Positions 7,998-18,182 of a stretch of DNA of 64,000 bases are shown here, in pieces; position 1 is the first letter of the stretch, and every line of letters starts with the position of its first letter. Where the stretch lies: positions 1 through 64,000 of the forward strand of contig NZ_JAERQE010000015.1 of NCBI RefSeq assembly GCF_016734765.1, in the 5' to 3' direction. This DNA is from Microvirga soli (lineage in GTDB: Bacteria; Pseudomonadota; Alphaproteobacteria; Rhizobiales; Beijerinckiaceae). Below the pieces are notes generated by a model that did not search any database, was not told where the DNA came from, and saw nothing but the letters and a program-made list of their open reading frames with translations. Made by a program: the position numbers and the translations under genes.

Positions 7998-9590
7998 ATG
8001 CCTAGCGATCTGAAGCGCGTGTCCTGTGCTCTGCTTTCCGTATCCGACAAGACGGGTCTCGTGGACTTTGCCCGCGCGCTCCATGAGCGCGGCATCGAGC
8101 TGGTCTCCACCGGCGGCACGCATAAAAGCTTGAGCGAAGCGGGCCTGCCCGTGAAGGACGTGAGCGAGCTCACGGGATTCCCTGAGATGATGGACGGGCG
8201 CGTGAAGACGCTGCACCCGGCGGTTCATGGCGGCCTCCTGGCGATCCGCGCCAACCCGGAGCATCAGGCGGCGATGCTCGCCCACGGGATCCAGGCCATC
8301 GACCTGCTGGTGGTAAACCTCTACCCGTTCGAGGCGACGGTCGCGGCCGGCCGCTCTTACGACGACTGCATCGAGAACATCGATATCGGCGGTCCCGCCA
8401 TGATCCGCGCGGCGGCCAAGAACCACGGCGATGTGGCCGTGGTGGTGGACGGCGCCGATTACGCGGCGGTTCTCGACGATCTCGCGCAATACGACGGCTC
8501 GGTCACGCTGACCCTGCGCCGGCGCTTGGCGCAGAAGGCCTATTCGCGCACGGCCGCCTACGATGCCGCGATCTCCAACTGGTTCGCGAACGAGCTTGGC
8601 GAGGCCACCCCGCCGTTCCGCGCGCTCGGCGGCTCGATTGCCGAGGTGATGCGCTACGGCGAGAACCCGCACCAGTCTGCCGCCTTCTACCGCACACCGG
8701 AAAACCGCCCCGGCGTCGCCACGGCCCGGCAAGTGCAGGGCAAGCAGCTCTCCTACAACAACATCAACGACACGGATGCGGCCTATGAGGCCGTGGCTGA
8801 GTTCGATCCAGGCCGTTCGGCCGCCATCGTGATCGTCAAGCACGCCAATCCGTGCGGCGTGGCGGAGGGTACGAGCCTGCGCGAGGCTTACGAGAAGGCC
8901 CTGCGCTGCGATCCGGTCTCGGCCTTCGGCGGCATCGTCGCCATGAACCGCATGCTCGATGCGGAGGCCGCCAAGGCCATCACCGAGATCTTCACCGAGG
9001 TGATCATCGCGCCCGACGCGAGCGAGGAGGCCATTGCCATCGTGGCCGCCAAGAAGAACCTGCGCCTGCTGCTCGCCAGCTCCCTGCCCGATCCGCGCGC
9101 GCCGGGGCTGACGCTGCGCACGGTGGCCGGCGGCTTCCTGGCGCAGAACCGCGACAACGCGGTGGTCGACGCCATGGACCTGAAGGTCGTGACGAAGCGC
9201 GCGCCCACGGAGCAGGAGCTCGCGGATCTGCGGTTCGCCTTCCGGGTCGCCAAGCACGTGAAGTCGAACGCCATCGTGTACGCGAAGGACCTCGCCACGG
9301 TGGGCATCGGCGCCGGCCAGATGAGCCGCGTCGATTCCTCCCGCATCGCCGCCTGGAAGGCTGCGGAAGCCGCGAAAGCCGCAAACCTGCCTGAGACCCT
9401 CGCCAAGGGCTCGGTGGTCGCCTCAGACGCCTTCTTCCCCTTCGCGGACGGCCTGCTTGCCGCGGCAGAAGCCGGAGCCACCGCGGTGATCCAACCCGGC
9501 GGCTCCATGCGCGACGACGAAGTCATCAAAGCCGCCGACGAGGCAGGGCTCGCCATGGTGTTCACGGGACACCGGCATTTCAGGCATTGA
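7998..9590 (+). CDS. purH: Bifunctional AICAR transformylase / IMP cyclohydrolase PurH
   Basis: Catalyses the last two steps of de novo IMP synthesis: formylation of AICAR, then ring closure. It has 530 residues. The N-terminal MGS-like IMP cyclohydrolase domain is seen at about 1-150 ([27 protein letters not shown]), and the C-terminal transformylase at about 200-530 has [11 protein letters not shown] and [10 protein letters not shown], which includes the catalytic Lys-His. ATG 7998 has GGAG ten bases upstream; the frame runs open to 7887 without support. Lying downstream of rsmB and the heparinase-like gene is the usual rhizobial order, here interrupted by two small genes. Confidence 0.97.
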   Translation: MPSDLKRVSCALLSVSDKTGLVDFARALHERGIELVSTGGTHKSLSEAGLPVKDVSELTGFPEMMDGRVKTLHPAVHGGLLAIRANPEHQAAMLAHGIQAIDLLVVNLYPFEATVAAGRSYDDCIENIDIGGPAMIRAAAKNHGDVAVVVDGADYAAVLDDLAQYDGSVTLTLRRRLAQKAYSRTAAYDAAISNWFANELGEATPPFRALGGSIAEVMRYGENPHQSAAFYRTPENRPGVATARQVQGKQLSYNNINDTDAAYEAVAEFDPGRSAAIVIVKHANPCGVAEGTSLREAYEKALRCDPVSAFGGIVAMNRMLDAEAAKAITEIFTEVIIAPDASEEAIAIVAAKKNLRLLLASSLPDPRAPGLTLRTVAGGFLAQNRDNAVVDAMDLKVVTKRAPTEQELADLRFAFRVAKHVKSNAIVYAKDLATVGIGAGQMSRVDSSRIAAWKAAEAAKAANLPETLAKGSVVASDAFFPFADGLLAAAEAGATAVIQPGGSMRDDEVIKAADEAGLAMVFTGHRHFRH

Positions 9591-9595
9591 CCATA

Positions 9596-9792
9596 GCGTC
9601 ATTCCGGGGCTGCGCAGCAGAACCTGGGATCGCTTCCAAATACTCCTCGTCATGGCCGGGCTCGTCCCGGCCATCCACGTCTTTGAGCGGGTTTGAAACG
9701 TGCATGCCCCGAACAAGTCCGGGCATGATGGAAAGAAGCGTCACACCCTGCACCCGATCCCGGATCGTCGCTGCGCTCCGTCCGGGATGACA
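9596..9792. repeat. Compound palindromic REP-like region
   Basis: The gap between purH and the YbjQ gene begins with GCGTCATTCCGGGGCTGCGC and ends with GTCGCTGCGCTCCGTCCGGGATGACA, with further CCGGGC pairs inside. These arms recur in inverted form elsewhere in the window (28.5, 29.8 and 42.9 kb). No gene is supported in this gap. Confidence 0.65.
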
Positions 9793-9838
9793 TTTCTCCT
9801 CACCCTCCCCATCTGAAGCGGAGCAGAAGGAGACCCTG

Positions 9839-10159
9839 ATGATCATCACCACGACACCCACCATCGAAGGCCGCCGCATCGGTTCCTATCGCGGCATCGT
9901 CTCGGGCGAGGCGATTCTCGGCGCCAACGTGTTCCGCGATTTCTTCGCCTCCATCCGCGACGTGGTGGGCGGACGTGCGGGCTCCTACGAGCGGGTTTTG
10001 CGCGACGGACGAGACACGGCCCTGCAGGAGATGATCGAGGAGGCGCAGCGCCTCGGCGCGCATGCCATCGTGGGCGTTCACCTGGATTACGGAGCGCTGG
10101 GCAAGAACGAAGGCATGATGATGGTGTCAGTCAGCGGCACGGCGGTGACGCTGGAGTGA
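9839..10159 (+). CDS. YbjQ family (DUF74) heavy-metal-binding-like protein
   Basis: A 106-residue protein with the family pattern from end to end: [28 protein letters not shown], then GGRAGSYE, and a final beta segment [14 protein letters not shown]. Members form pentamers and are named heavy-metal-binding domains because of structural resemblance; a physiological role is not established. AGAAGGAGACCCTG gives a strong ribosome binding site. It stands alone between two palindromic-repeat gaps. Confidence 0.9.
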   Translation: MIITTTPTIEGRRIGSYRGIVSGEAILGANVFRDFFASIRDVVGGRAGSYERVLRDGRDTALQEMIEEAQRLGAHAIVGVHLDYGALGKNEGMMMVSVSGTAVTLE

Positions 10160-10213
10160 TCCGCTTCGCTGTCATTCCTGCGAAGGCGTGGAGACAGCGT
10201 GGTTCAACCTCGG

Positions 10214-10312
10214 TGTCATTCCCGGCCGTAGCGCAGCGAAGGGGAAGGGAATCCACTCACAGGCGCGGCACTATGGATCCCCTTCCCGGCCTCACGGCCG
10301 CCGGGGATGACA
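10214..10312. repeat. Dispersed palindromic element, copy A
   Basis: The left arm TGTCATTCCCGGCCGTAGCG and right arm CGGCCGCCGGGGATGACA flank GGGGAAGGGAATCC and GGATCCCCTTCCC, around a 25-base centre. A second copy at 56511-56608 has nearly identical arms, but its centre reads as the reverse complement of this one. It fills the gap between YbjQ and the convergent MFS gene. Confidence 0.85.
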
Positions 10313-10325
10313 AGGGGGTGCGATC

Positions 10326-11705
10326 TCACACCCGCTTCACACCGCTCAACAGCCAGAAGCCCACGAGCAGGAACAGGATCAGCACAGCCGGTCCGGCTGC
10401 TTGCGTCTGAAAGATCGCGGTTGCCACAGCGACTGCGAGTGGCGCGAGGAAGGACGTCACCTTGCCTGAAAGCGCGAGCAGCCCGAAATAGCGCCCGGCT
10501 GCCTCGGCCGGCACGAGCCGCGCCAGCAGGCTGCGCGAGGATGCCTGCAACGGACCCGCCACGGCGCCGATGACGAGGCCGAGCAGTACGAACACCTTTT
10601 CCGGCGCGGAGCCGTAGAGGCCGTCATCGGGTGCAGGTGGCGCGGTCGGCACCACGAAGAAGATGGAGTCGCGCCCCAGCGACAGAATGCCGACGCAGAC
10701 GAGCGCCAGGAGGACGATGGCGCCGAGGATTACGGGCTTGGCCCCGATGCGGTCGTCGAGCCGCCCGCCGATCAGCGCCCCGATGGTACCGGTGATGGTG
10801 AGCATGATGCCGAAGAGCCCGAGCTCGATGGCCTGCCAGCCGAATACGCCGGCCCCGTAAATGCCCCCGAACGCGAAGAGCGCCACCAGCGCATCCTGAT
10901 AGACCATGTTGGCCAGGAGGAAGCGCCCGACGCTCGGGTGGCGCCGTGCATCGGCAAGGGTGTTCCTCACCTGCTCCAAGCCCTGTCGCGCGGCCGCGTT
11001 CAGGCTTATGCCCGAGCGTCGGATATCCGGGGTGAGCAGAAACAACGGCAGCACGAAGACGAGAAACCACAGGGCCGAGAACGGACCTGTGATGCGGTCG
11101 CCCTCGCGTGTTGCCGGATCGAGCCCGAAGAGCGGATCCAGGCCGAACACGGTCTTCATCGAAGTGGGGTCGGCGGCGAGAAAGCCCAGGACGATCACGA
11201 GCGACACGAGCCCGCCGAGATAGCCCATCGCCCATCCGGTGCCTGAGAGGCGTCCATAGCGCTCCGGCGGCACGAGATGCGGGATCATGGCGTTGTTGAA
11301 CACGGCGGCCACTTCCACGGCTACCGTTCCGAAGGCAAAGCCAATTAATGCAATGGGAATGGCATAGGATTGCCCGGGCGCGGCATACCAGAGCGCGAAG
11401 GACGCGATGACCAGCACGAGGCCGCAGGCTGCGATCCAGGGCTTCTTCGGCCCCGTGGCATCGGCGATGGAGCCGAGCACCGGCGAGAGAACGGCGAGCA
11501 CGAGCCCAGCCGCCGCCGTCGCGTAGCCCCAGAGGCTCTGACCGCTTACAGGGTCGGAGGCCAGCACCGATGCGAAATAAGGCGCGAACACGAAGGTGGT
11601 GACCAGCGTGAAGAAGGGCTGGCACGCCCAGTCGAACAGGAGCCAGCCCAGGATGGCCGGACGTGAGGCGCTTCGTGAAGGCGCGAGGGGATTGATGTCT
11701 CTCAC
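10326..11705 (-). CDS. UMF1-type MFS transporter
   Basis: A 459-residue integral membrane protein with about 12 hydrophobic segments. The opening AILGWLLFDWACQPFFTLV and the following TTFVFAPYFA are typical of the UMF1/Atg22-like branch of the major facilitator superfamily. A cytoplasmic loop lies near the middle (about 230-260). Substrates are not known for most bacterial members; export of small metabolites is a possibility. The start is GTG 11705, with GCGAGGGACATCG upstream. It lies 41 bases downstream of the NAD-glutamate dehydrogenase gene on the same strand and may be read from it. Confidence 0.88.
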   Translation of the reverse strand: MRDINPLAPSRSASRPAILGWLLFDWACQPFFTLVTTFVFAPYFASVLASDPVSGQSLWGYATAAAGLVLAVLSPVLGSIADATGPKKPWIAACGLVLVIASFALWYAAPGQSYAIPIALIGFAFGTVAVEVAAVFNNAMIPHLVPPERYGRLSGTGWAMGYLGGLVSLVIVLGFLAADPTSMKTVFGLDPLFGLDPATREGDRITGPFSALWFLVFVLPLFLLTPDIRRSGISLNAAARQGLEQVRNTLADARRHPSVGRFLLANMVYQDALVALFAFGGIYGAGVFGWQAIELGLFGIMLTITGTIGALIGGRLDDRIGAKPVILGAIVLLALVCVGILSLGRDSIFFVVPTAPPAPDDGLYGSAPEKVFVLLGLVIGAVAGPLQASSRSLLARLVPAEAAGRYFGLLALSGKVTSFLAPLAVAVATAIFQTQAAGPAVLILFLLVGFWLLSGVKRV

Positions 11706-11746
11706 CGATGTCCCTCGCTGTCTTCGTTCAGGTTTGTATCAGCGTC

Positions 11747-14700
11747 TCACGTCGTCCGCGCCAGATCGCCCAAAAGGCTTGCCGCGACGGTGATCTTCGA
11801 CAGGGTCAGGCCCGACGACACGATGCCGTCGACCGCGCTCCGTATGCGGTTGACGTCGGCACCGCGCTTCTCGCTCCAGGCGCGCACGGCTTCTGCTCCG
11901 GAAGCTTCATGAGCGGACACCTCGGCGGTCAGGCCGCGATGGGCATAGGCGATGCTGTCGATGGCTCGGTCCAGCGCCAGACGGTCGTAGTAATCGCTGA
12001 CGCTGATGTCCTGCGCGGCCCCGATCAGCGCACCGAGACGGAATGAGGCCTCGAGCGCGAAGTGGGTGCAGGCGATCTCAGCCACCGGTTTGCCGGTCTT
12101 CTGCGCCGTCTGCACGATGTCGGGCGCTGCAACGAGGTCGGACAGCGACGCGATGCGCCGCGCCAGGTCCTCGGGAACACCCTCATCAACCAGCGACCGC
12201 GTGCGCACGTCCCACACCGTCTTGGCCTCGGGAGAGAGCGCGTCGCCAAGGCTCTTCTCGACTTCCGCGATGCCGGCCTGGTAGGTGCCGATGATCTGGT
12301 CGAGGGAGTGATTGACGAAGTCCACGTTGCGGATGAACCAGACGATCCGGTTCATGAGCAGATCCTGCAACTCGCCGTAGAGGCGCAGCTGCACCTGGCC
12401 CGGCACGATGCCGTCGAGGGCATCGATGGCAATGTTCATCTCGGTGAGATTGAAGGAATCGCGTGTGGCCGCATAGGCCGCCGCGATGGTCGGCGCATCG
12501 GCGCCGGTCTGGTCCACCAGGCGGGCCACCATGGTCGGACCGCCCCGGTTGATGATCGCGTTCGCAAGCTGCGTCGCGATGATCTCGCGCCGCAGGCGAT
12601 GGCCTGCGATCGCGTCGGGGAAGCGCTCGCGCATCTCGGCCGGGAAGTAGCGGTCGAGCTCCTTGCCGAGATAGGGATCGTCCGGCACCGGGCTCTCCAG
12701 CAGCGCGTCGTGCAAGGAGAGCTTGGCATAGGCCAGGAGCACCGCGAGCTCCGGCCGCGTCAGCGCCTCGCCGCGCCGAGCGCGCTCGGCGAGCGTCGAG
12801 TCGTCAGGCAGGTATTCCACCGCGCGGTTGAGGCGGCCATCCGCCTCCAGCATGTGCATGAGCCGGCGCGCGAAGCCAAGATCGGCGAAACCGCGCTGCT
12901 CGGAGAGCGACAGCGCCAGACTCTGCAGGTAGTTGTTGCGCAGCACCAGCGCGGCAACGTCCTCGGTCATGTCCGCAAGCAGAGCGTTGCGCTGCTCGTC
13001 CGAGAGGCGTCCGTCGCGTTCCGGCGTGGTCAGCGCGATCTTGATGTTCACCTCCACGTCGGAGGTGTTCACGCCCGCCGAGTTGTCGATGGCATCCGTG
13101 TTGAGGCGCACGCCCTTCTGGGCCGCCTCGATGCGCCCGCGCTGGGTCATGCCCAGATTGGCGCCCTCGCCGATCACCTTGGCGCGCACATCAGGGCCGG
13201 CGATGCGGATCGCATCGTTGGCGCGGTCGCCCACCTGTTCGTCCGTCTCGGTCGAGGCGCGGACATAGGTGCCGATGCCGCCGAACCAGAGCAGGTCGAC
13301 GCGGGCTTTCAGGATTGCGTTCATCACCTCGGCGGGTGTGGCTTCCGGCTTGTCGAGGTCGAGCAACGCACGCACTTCGGCCGAAAGCGGAATCGATTTC
13401 GCATTGCGCGGGAAGATACCGCCACCGGCCGAGATCAGCGCCTTGTCGTAATCCTGCCAGCTGGAGCGGGGCAGGTTGAACAGGCGCTCGCGCTCCAGAT
13501 AAGTCGCCTCCGGATCCGGGTTCGGATCGAGGAAGATGTCGCGATGGTCGAAGGCGGCCACGAGCTTCAGCGCCCGCGACAGCAGCATGCCGTTGCCGAA
13601 CACGTCACCCGACATATCGCCCACGCCCGCCACCGTGACCGGAGTGGTCTGGATGTCGATGTCGATCTCGCGGAAGTGGCGCTTCACCGCCTCCCAGGCA
13701 CCACGGGCCGTGATGCCCATCTTCTTGTGGTCGTAGCCCTGGCTGCCGCCGGACGCGAAGGCATCGCCGAGCCAGTGGCCCTTCTCGATGGACAGCGCAT
13801 TTGCCGTATCGGAGAAGGTGGCCGTGCCCTTGTCGGCCGCGACCACGAGGTAGGGATCGTCGCCATCGTGGCGCACCGTATCCGGCGGCGGGACGATGCT
13901 GTCGCCGACGATGTTGTCGGTGATCTGCAGCATCGTGCGCACGAAGATGCGGTAACTCTCGGTGCCCTCGGCGAGCCAGGCCTGCCGGTCGCTCGCGGGC
14001 GGCAGGTGCTTGGGCACGAAGCCGCCCTTGGCGCCCACCGGCACGATGACGGCGTTCTTCACCTGCTGCGCCTTCACGAGGCCCAAGACCTCCGTGCGGA
14101 AATCCTGCGGCCGGTCGGACCAGCGCAGACCCCCGCGCGCTACCTTGCCGAAGCGCAGGTGCACGCCTTCGACACGAGGCGAGTAGACGAAGATTTCGTA
14201 GAGAGGCCGGGGCAGCGGCAGACCTTCCACCTTGGCGCATTCGAACTTGAACGCGATGGTCTGGCGCGGCAGGCCGTTGTCTTCGAGCTGGAAGAAGTTG
14301 GTGCGGGTCGCCGCATCGATCAGGTTGATGAAGCGGCGCAGGATCCGGTCGTCGTCCAGGCTCGTGACCTGCTTCAGCTGCCCCTCGATCCGCTCGCGGA
14401 TCACGGCCTCGGCGCCCTCGCGGCCCTTCTCGTAGCGCGGGTCGAAGCGGGCGTAGAAGAGCTTCACGAGATCGGCCACGATGGCGCCGTGACGCGCCAG
14501 CGTTTCGGCGATGTAATCCTGCGCGTAGGTGACCTGGATCTGGCGCAGGTAGCGGCCGAACGCGCGGATCATGGCCACATCGCGCCAGCCGAGACCGGCT
14601 TCGAGCACGAGGCGGTTGAAGCCGTCGGATTCCGCAAGGCCCCGGAAGAGCGCAAGCAGCGCCGCCTCAATGAGCGCCTGGATCTCGTCGATCTCGATTG

Positions 14701-16570
14701 TGCCGCCTGCGGCGCGCTCCAGGGTCATGTCGTGGAGCCACACCCGGTCCGAGCCTGCAAAGGCCACACGATAGGTTCGCTCGTTCACCACCCGGAAGCC
14801 GAGATTTTCCAGGAGCGGCACGCGGTCCGACAGGGGCATCGACTGGTTGAGCGAGAACACCTTCAGGTTCACGCGGGTGTCGGGATCGCCTTCGCGGCGA
14901 TAGAGGTCGACGGCGCGAGGGCGCGCCTCCGAGAGCTGCTCCAGCAGGCTGATGTCCTGGATCACCTGCTCGGCCCCGAAGGCCTCGCGATAGGCGGCGC
15001 TGAACGCCTCGCCGTAGCGGGATGCGAGCGCGCGCGCCTTCGCGCCGCCGACGGAAGCGTCGAGCGCATCGCGCAGCGCATCGCTCCAGGTGCGCACGAT
15101 GGCGGAGATCCCCTTCTCGAGGGTCTCGCGGGCGACCTGCGGAGTCTGCCCCTCGTCACGGCCGATGATGTAGTGGGTGCGCGCGAGCGGACCTTCCGGA
15201 TAGGACGGATAGGAGGCGGAGACGCGCCCCTCGTAGATGCCGGCGAGGAACTGGCCGATGCGCAGGCGCGCCTGCGTGTCGTATCGATCCTTCGGCACGA
15301 ACACGAGCACCGACACGAAACGGTCGAACTCGTCGGCCCGTGCCAGCGCCCGCACCCGCGGACGCTCCGACAGATTCATGATGTCGATGGCGAAGTGGTA
15401 GAGCGTGTCCTCGTCGATCTGGAACAGCTCGTCGCGCGGATAATTCTCGAGCACGTTGAGAAGCGCGCGGCCGGCATAACTCGCCGGGTCGAAGCCCGCG
15501 CGGGCCGTGACCTTCGCCACCTTGAGGCGCAGATATGGCACCTCGCCGGTGGTGTTGGTGTAGGCGCTTGCAGTGAACAGGCCGACGACGCGCAGTTCCC
15601 CCTGCAGGTGGCCGTTCCCGTCGAAGAGCTTGATCCCGATATAGTCGAGATGCGCCCGGCGATGGACGCGGGACTTCACGTTCGCCTTGGTGATGATGAG
15701 CGCCTGGGGACGCGCAAGGAAGGCGCGGATTTCCGGCGACATGGAAACCAGATCGCGGCCGCGGCGCAGCACGCGCACGTTCGGGTCGCGCAGGAGGCCT
15801 AAGCCCGAACCCTCCACCGGATCGGCCGCGGTGTCGCCGGACGGCAGGCGGTATTCCCGCAATCCAAGGAAGGTGAAATTGTCCCGGGCGATCCAGTCGA
15901 GGAAGGCGATCGCCTCCTTCACCTCGTCATCCGGCAGCGGCGGAGGGTTGAGGCGGTAATTGTGCACGATCTCGGTCACGCGGGCACGCATGCCCGGCCA
16001 GTCGTGCACCGCCAGCGACACATCGCTGTGGACTCGCCGCATGGCCTCAATGATTCCGGCACGGGTCTCAGGATCGTCGATTCGGGGCAGGTGAATATGG
16101 ATGAAGCTTTCGCGCTTCACGCCGAGCCGCAGGGCGGCGGTCGCCTCACCCACGAGGCGAACCAGCGCGCCGCTGGCGTCGCGCTCCACGGCCAGGATCG
16201 GATGGGCCACGAGAAGCGGGTCGTAGCCCTGGTCGACGATCTCAGCGAGGGTCGAGTCGAGCAGGAAGGGCATGTTGTCGTTGACGATCTCGAGCACCGT
16301 CACGTCCTGGCGCCGACCGTCGCGCTCGACTTCCACATCGAGGAGGCGGACATCCGCGCCATCAGCGGTGCGGGACGTCTTGAGATGCTCGAAAGCTTCC
16401 GCTGCGAGATCCGCCAGGGATTGAGGCGAGTAGAACGCGAGATCCTCGGACGGCACCCGCCCGTACAGATCGCGCACGAAGGTCGGAGGGGTGTCCTTGT
16501 GTCCGGCTTCCAGCACGGCGACGGCTTCCGCCGTCAACTCGCCTCCGCTGGTGGGTGTATCCAGCTTCAT
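11747..16570 (-). CDS. NAD-specific glutamate dehydrogenase, large (GDH-180) type
   Basis: Oxidatively deaminates glutamate to 2-oxoglutarate and ammonium with NAD, mainly in amino-acid catabolism. At 1607 residues it has the full size of the large-GDH class. The long N-terminal regulatory region (1-700, with ACT-like segments) precedes the catalytic core, seen as GGLRWSDRPQDFRTEVLGLV and VGAKGGFVPK at about 800-860, then the NAD-binding segment (ANLGMTQRGRIE). A C-terminal helical domain follows. AAGAGGATGCGCGC precedes the ATG. No frameshift is seen. A long open frame on the opposite strand (12062-15802) is an artefact of GC-rich codon use. Confidence 0.96.
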   Translation of the reverse strand: MKLDTPTSGGELTAEAVAVLEAGHKDTPPTFVRDLYGRVPSEDLAFYSPQSLADLAAEAFEHLKTSRTADGADVRLLDVEVERDGRRQDVTVLEIVNDNMPFLLDSTLAEIVDQGYDPLLVAHPILAVERDASGALVRLVGEATAALRLGVKRESFIHIHLPRIDDPETRAGIIEAMRRVHSDVSLAVHDWPGMRARVTEIVHNYRLNPPPLPDDEVKEAIAFLDWIARDNFTFLGLREYRLPSGDTAADPVEGSGLGLLRDPNVRVLRRGRDLVSMSPEIRAFLARPQALIITKANVKSRVHRRAHLDYIGIKLFDGNGHLQGELRVVGLFTASAYTNTTGEVPYLRLKVAKVTARAGFDPASYAGRALLNVLENYPRDELFQIDEDTLYHFAIDIMNLSERPRVRALARADEFDRFVSVLVFVPKDRYDTQARLRIGQFLAGIYEGRVSASYPSYPEGPLARTHYIIGRDEGQTPQVARETLEKGISAIVRTWSDALRDALDASVGGAKARALASRYGEAFSAAYREAFGAEQVIQDISLLEQLSEARPRAVDLYRREGDPDTRVNLKVFSLNQSMPLSDRVPLLENLGFRVVNERTYRVAFAGSDRVWLHDMTLERAAGGTIEIDEIQALIEAALLALFRGLAESDGFNRLVLEAGLGWRDVAMIRAFGRYLRQIQVTYAQDYIAETLARHGAIVADLVKLFYARFDPRYEKGREGAEAVIRERIEGQLKQVTSLDDDRILRRFINLIDAATRTNFFQLEDNGLPRQTIAFKFECAKVEGLPLPRPLYEIFVYSPRVEGVHLRFGKVARGGLRWSDRPQDFRTEVLGLVKAQQVKNAVIVPVGAKGGFVPKHLPPASDRQAWLAEGTESYRIFVRTMLQITDNIVGDSIVPPPDTVRHDGDDPYLVVAADKGTATFSDTANALSIEKGHWLGDAFASGGSQGYDHKKMGITARGAWEAVKRHFREIDIDIQTTPVTVAGVGDMSGDVFGNGMLLSRALKLVAAFDHRDIFLDPNPDPEATYLERERLFNLPRSSWQDYDKALISAGGGIFPRNAKSIPLSAEVRALLDLDKPEATPAEVMNAILKARVDLLWFGGIGTYVRASTETDEQVGDRANDAIRIAGPDVRAKVIGEGANLGMTQRGRIEAAQKGVRLNTDAIDNSAGVNTSDVEVNIKIALTTPERDGRLSDEQRNALLADMTEDVAALVLRNNYLQSLALSLSEQRGFADLGFARRLMHMLEADGRLNRAVEYLPDDSTLAERARRGEALTRPELAVLLAYAKLSLHDALLESPVPDDPYLGKELDRYFPAEMRERFPDAIAGHRLRREIIATQLANAIINRGGPTMVARLVDQTGADAPTIAAAYAATRDSFNLTEMNIAIDALDGIVPGQVQLRLYGELQDLLMNRIVWFIRNVDFVNHSLDQIIGTYQAGIAEVEKSLGDALSPEAKTVWDVRTRSLVDEGVPEDLARRIASLSDLVAAPDIVQTAQKTGKPVAEIACTHFALEASFRLGALIGAAQDISVSDYYDRLALDRAIDSIAYAHRGLTAEVSAHEASGAEAVRAWSEKRGADVNRIRSAVDGIVSSGLTLSKITVAASLLGDLARTT

Positions 16571-16687
16571 GCGCGCATCCTCTTATCGTCGTTGTTGCGG
16601 GAGCGTTGCCACAGAGCGGCAGGCGGCGCAAGGACAGCCTGCGGAAGCACGCTGTGCAGAGTTAAGTTATGGCTGCGCACGAACACT

Positions 16688-17038
16688 TTATGCTGCCTGA
16701 GCCTCATCAGACGCAAGATTCGTATCACCCCATTCCTTCATGGCCATGAGCACCGGCTCGAGACTCCGCCCGCGAACCGACAGGGCATATTCGACTCGGG
16801 GCGGCACCTGGGCATAGACCGTGCGGACGATGAGCCCGTCGGCCTCCAGTTCGCGCAGCTGATGCGTGAGCATGCGCTGCGTGACGTTGGGGATGAGCCG
16901 GCGCAGCTCGTTGAAGCGGAGCGTCCCGCGCAGGAGCTTGTAGAGCACGACGATCTTCCACTTGCCGTCGATGAGGCTGAGCGTGCGCTCGACGGCGCAG
17001 CCCTGAACTCCCGGAATTTTCGAAGACACCCTCGGCAT
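16688..17038 (-). CDS. HxlR family winged helix-turn-helix regulator
   Basis: A 116-residue regulator with the HxlR/MarR-like pattern: a conserved Cys near the start (GVQGCAVERTLSLIDGKWKI), the recognition segment FNELRRLIPNVTQRMLTHQL, and the wing with RTVYAQVPPRVEYAL. Such proteins sense oxidants or aldehydes through the conserved Cys and usually repress the divergent gene. That gene here is an NAD(P)H:quinone-oxidoreductase-like protein 95 bases away. ATG 17038 with AAAGGATACCGTG upstream is preferred over a longer frame to 17089. Confidence 0.9.
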   Translation of the reverse strand: MPRVSSKIPGVQGCAVERTLSLIDGKWKIVVLYKLLRGTLRFNELRRLIPNVTQRMLTHQLRELEADGLIVRTVYAQVPPRVEYALSVRGRSLEPVLMAMKEWGDTNLASDEAQAA

Positions 17039-17133
17039 CACGGTATCCTTTTTGACACTATGGGCTGTTTTTGTGCGTTCTTGCGGCATCCTACGCTATG
17101 CTCAACTATGTTTCCATCAACAGGAGACAAGTC

Positions 17134-18150
17134 ATGCGCGCCGTCGGCTACCAGCAATCTCTTCCCATCGACCAGGATGCCTCCCTCATCGACGTCGACC
17201 TGCCCCAGCCCGAGCCAGGGCCGCGAGACCTTCTGGTCGAGATCAAGGCAGTATCCCTGAACCCGGTCGACACCAAGGTCCGCATGCGGGCCCAACCCGA
17301 GGCGGGCGGCGTGAAGGTGCTGGGGTTTGACGCCGCCGGCATCGTGCGTGGGGTCGGCTCGGAGGTCTCGCTCTTCAAGGAAGGCGACGAGGTGTTCTAT
17401 GCCGGCGCCATCACCCGGCAGGGCACCAATGCGGAATCCCATGTGGTCGACGAGCGGCTGGTGGGAAGAAAGCCCCAATCCCTCAGCATCGAGGAGGCGG
17501 CCGCCCTGCCGCTCACCACGCTGACCGCCTGGGAGACCCTGTTCGACCGGCTGGACGTGAAACGACCGGTCAAGGGTGCGGCCAATGCGATCCTGATCGT
17601 CGGCGCCGGCGGCGGCGTGGGCTCGGTGGCCCTTCAGCTGGCGCGCCACCTCACGGACCTCACCGTGATCGCCACCGCTTCACGCCCCGAAACGCGGGCC
17701 TGGGTGAAGGAGCTCGGCGCCCATCATGTGATCGATCACAGCAAACCCCTCGCCGCTCAGGTCGAAGCCCTCCGAATCGGCGCACCGGCCTTCGTGTTCT
17801 CGATCACCCAAACGGAGACGCATTTTCCAGAGATCGCCAAAGCCATCGCGCCTCAGGGCCGCTTCGCGCTCATCGACGACCCGAAGGCGCCCCTCGACAT
17901 CAGCCTGCTGAAGGGCAAGAGCGTGTCGATCCACTGGGAATCCATGTTCACCCGCTCGACCTTCCAGACCGCCGACATGGAGCGCCAGCACGAGATCCTG
18001 ACCGAGGCCTCGCGCCTGGTGGATGCGGGAACGATCAGGACAACGCTGTCCGACGTGATCGGGCCAATCAACGCAGCCAATCTCAAGCGCGCGCATGCGC
18101 TCATCGAGAGCGGCCGCACGCGCGGCAAGATCGTGCTATCGGGGTTCTGA
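17134..18150 (+). CDS. Zinc-binding-type alcohol dehydrogenase / quinone oxidoreductase family protein
   Basis: A 338-residue MDR-superfamily enzyme of the ZADH/quinone-oxidoreductase branch. The N-terminal GroES-like domain (about 1-130) has no structural zinc Cys cluster. The Rossmann domain starts at about 150 with the NADPH motif IVGAGGGVGSVALQLAR. The likely reaction is NADPH-dependent reduction of quinones or enals. CAGGAGACAAGTC precedes ATG 17134. It is divergent from the HxlR regulator, so induction by electrophiles or oxidants through that regulator is likely. The minus-strand terminator at 18157 would also serve its 3' end. Confidence 0.9.
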   Translation: MRAVGYQQSLPIDQDASLIDVDLPQPEPGPRDLLVEIKAVSLNPVDTKVRMRAQPEAGGVKVLGFDAAGIVRGVGSEVSLFKEGDEVFYAGAITRQGTNAESHVVDERLVGRKPQSLSIEEAAALPLTTLTAWETLFDRLDVKRPVKGAANAILIVGAGGGVGSVALQLARHLTDLTVIATASRPETRAWVKELGAHHVIDHSKPLAAQVEALRIGAPAFVFSITQTETHFPEIAKAIAPQGRFALIDDPKAPLDISLLKGKSVSIHWESMFTRSTFQTADMERQHEILTEASRLVDAGTIRTTLSDVIGPINAANLKRAHALIESGRTRGKIVLSGF

Positions 18151-18156
18151 AAAAGA

Positions 18157-18182
18157 AAAAGGCTGCCCCGTAAGGCAGCCTT
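18157..18182 (-). terminator. Rho-independent terminator of the minus-strand RNA
   Basis: A 9-base stem AAGGCTGCC/GGCAGCCTT (18159-18167 with 18174-18182) is closed by a 6-base loop. On the minus strand it runs into TTTTTCTTTTTC. On the plus strand there is no T run. It therefore best ends a transcript read leftwards, although it can also act for the oxidoreductase gene. Confidence 0.8.

Noticed and set aside
12062..15802. A 1246-codon open frame on the plus strand opposite the NAD-glutamate dehydrogenase gene
   Set aside because: The minus strand encodes a full-length enzyme with clear motifs. The opposite frame is Arg/Gly/His-rich, has no recognisable domain or ribosome binding site, and is the usual result of G/C-ending codons.
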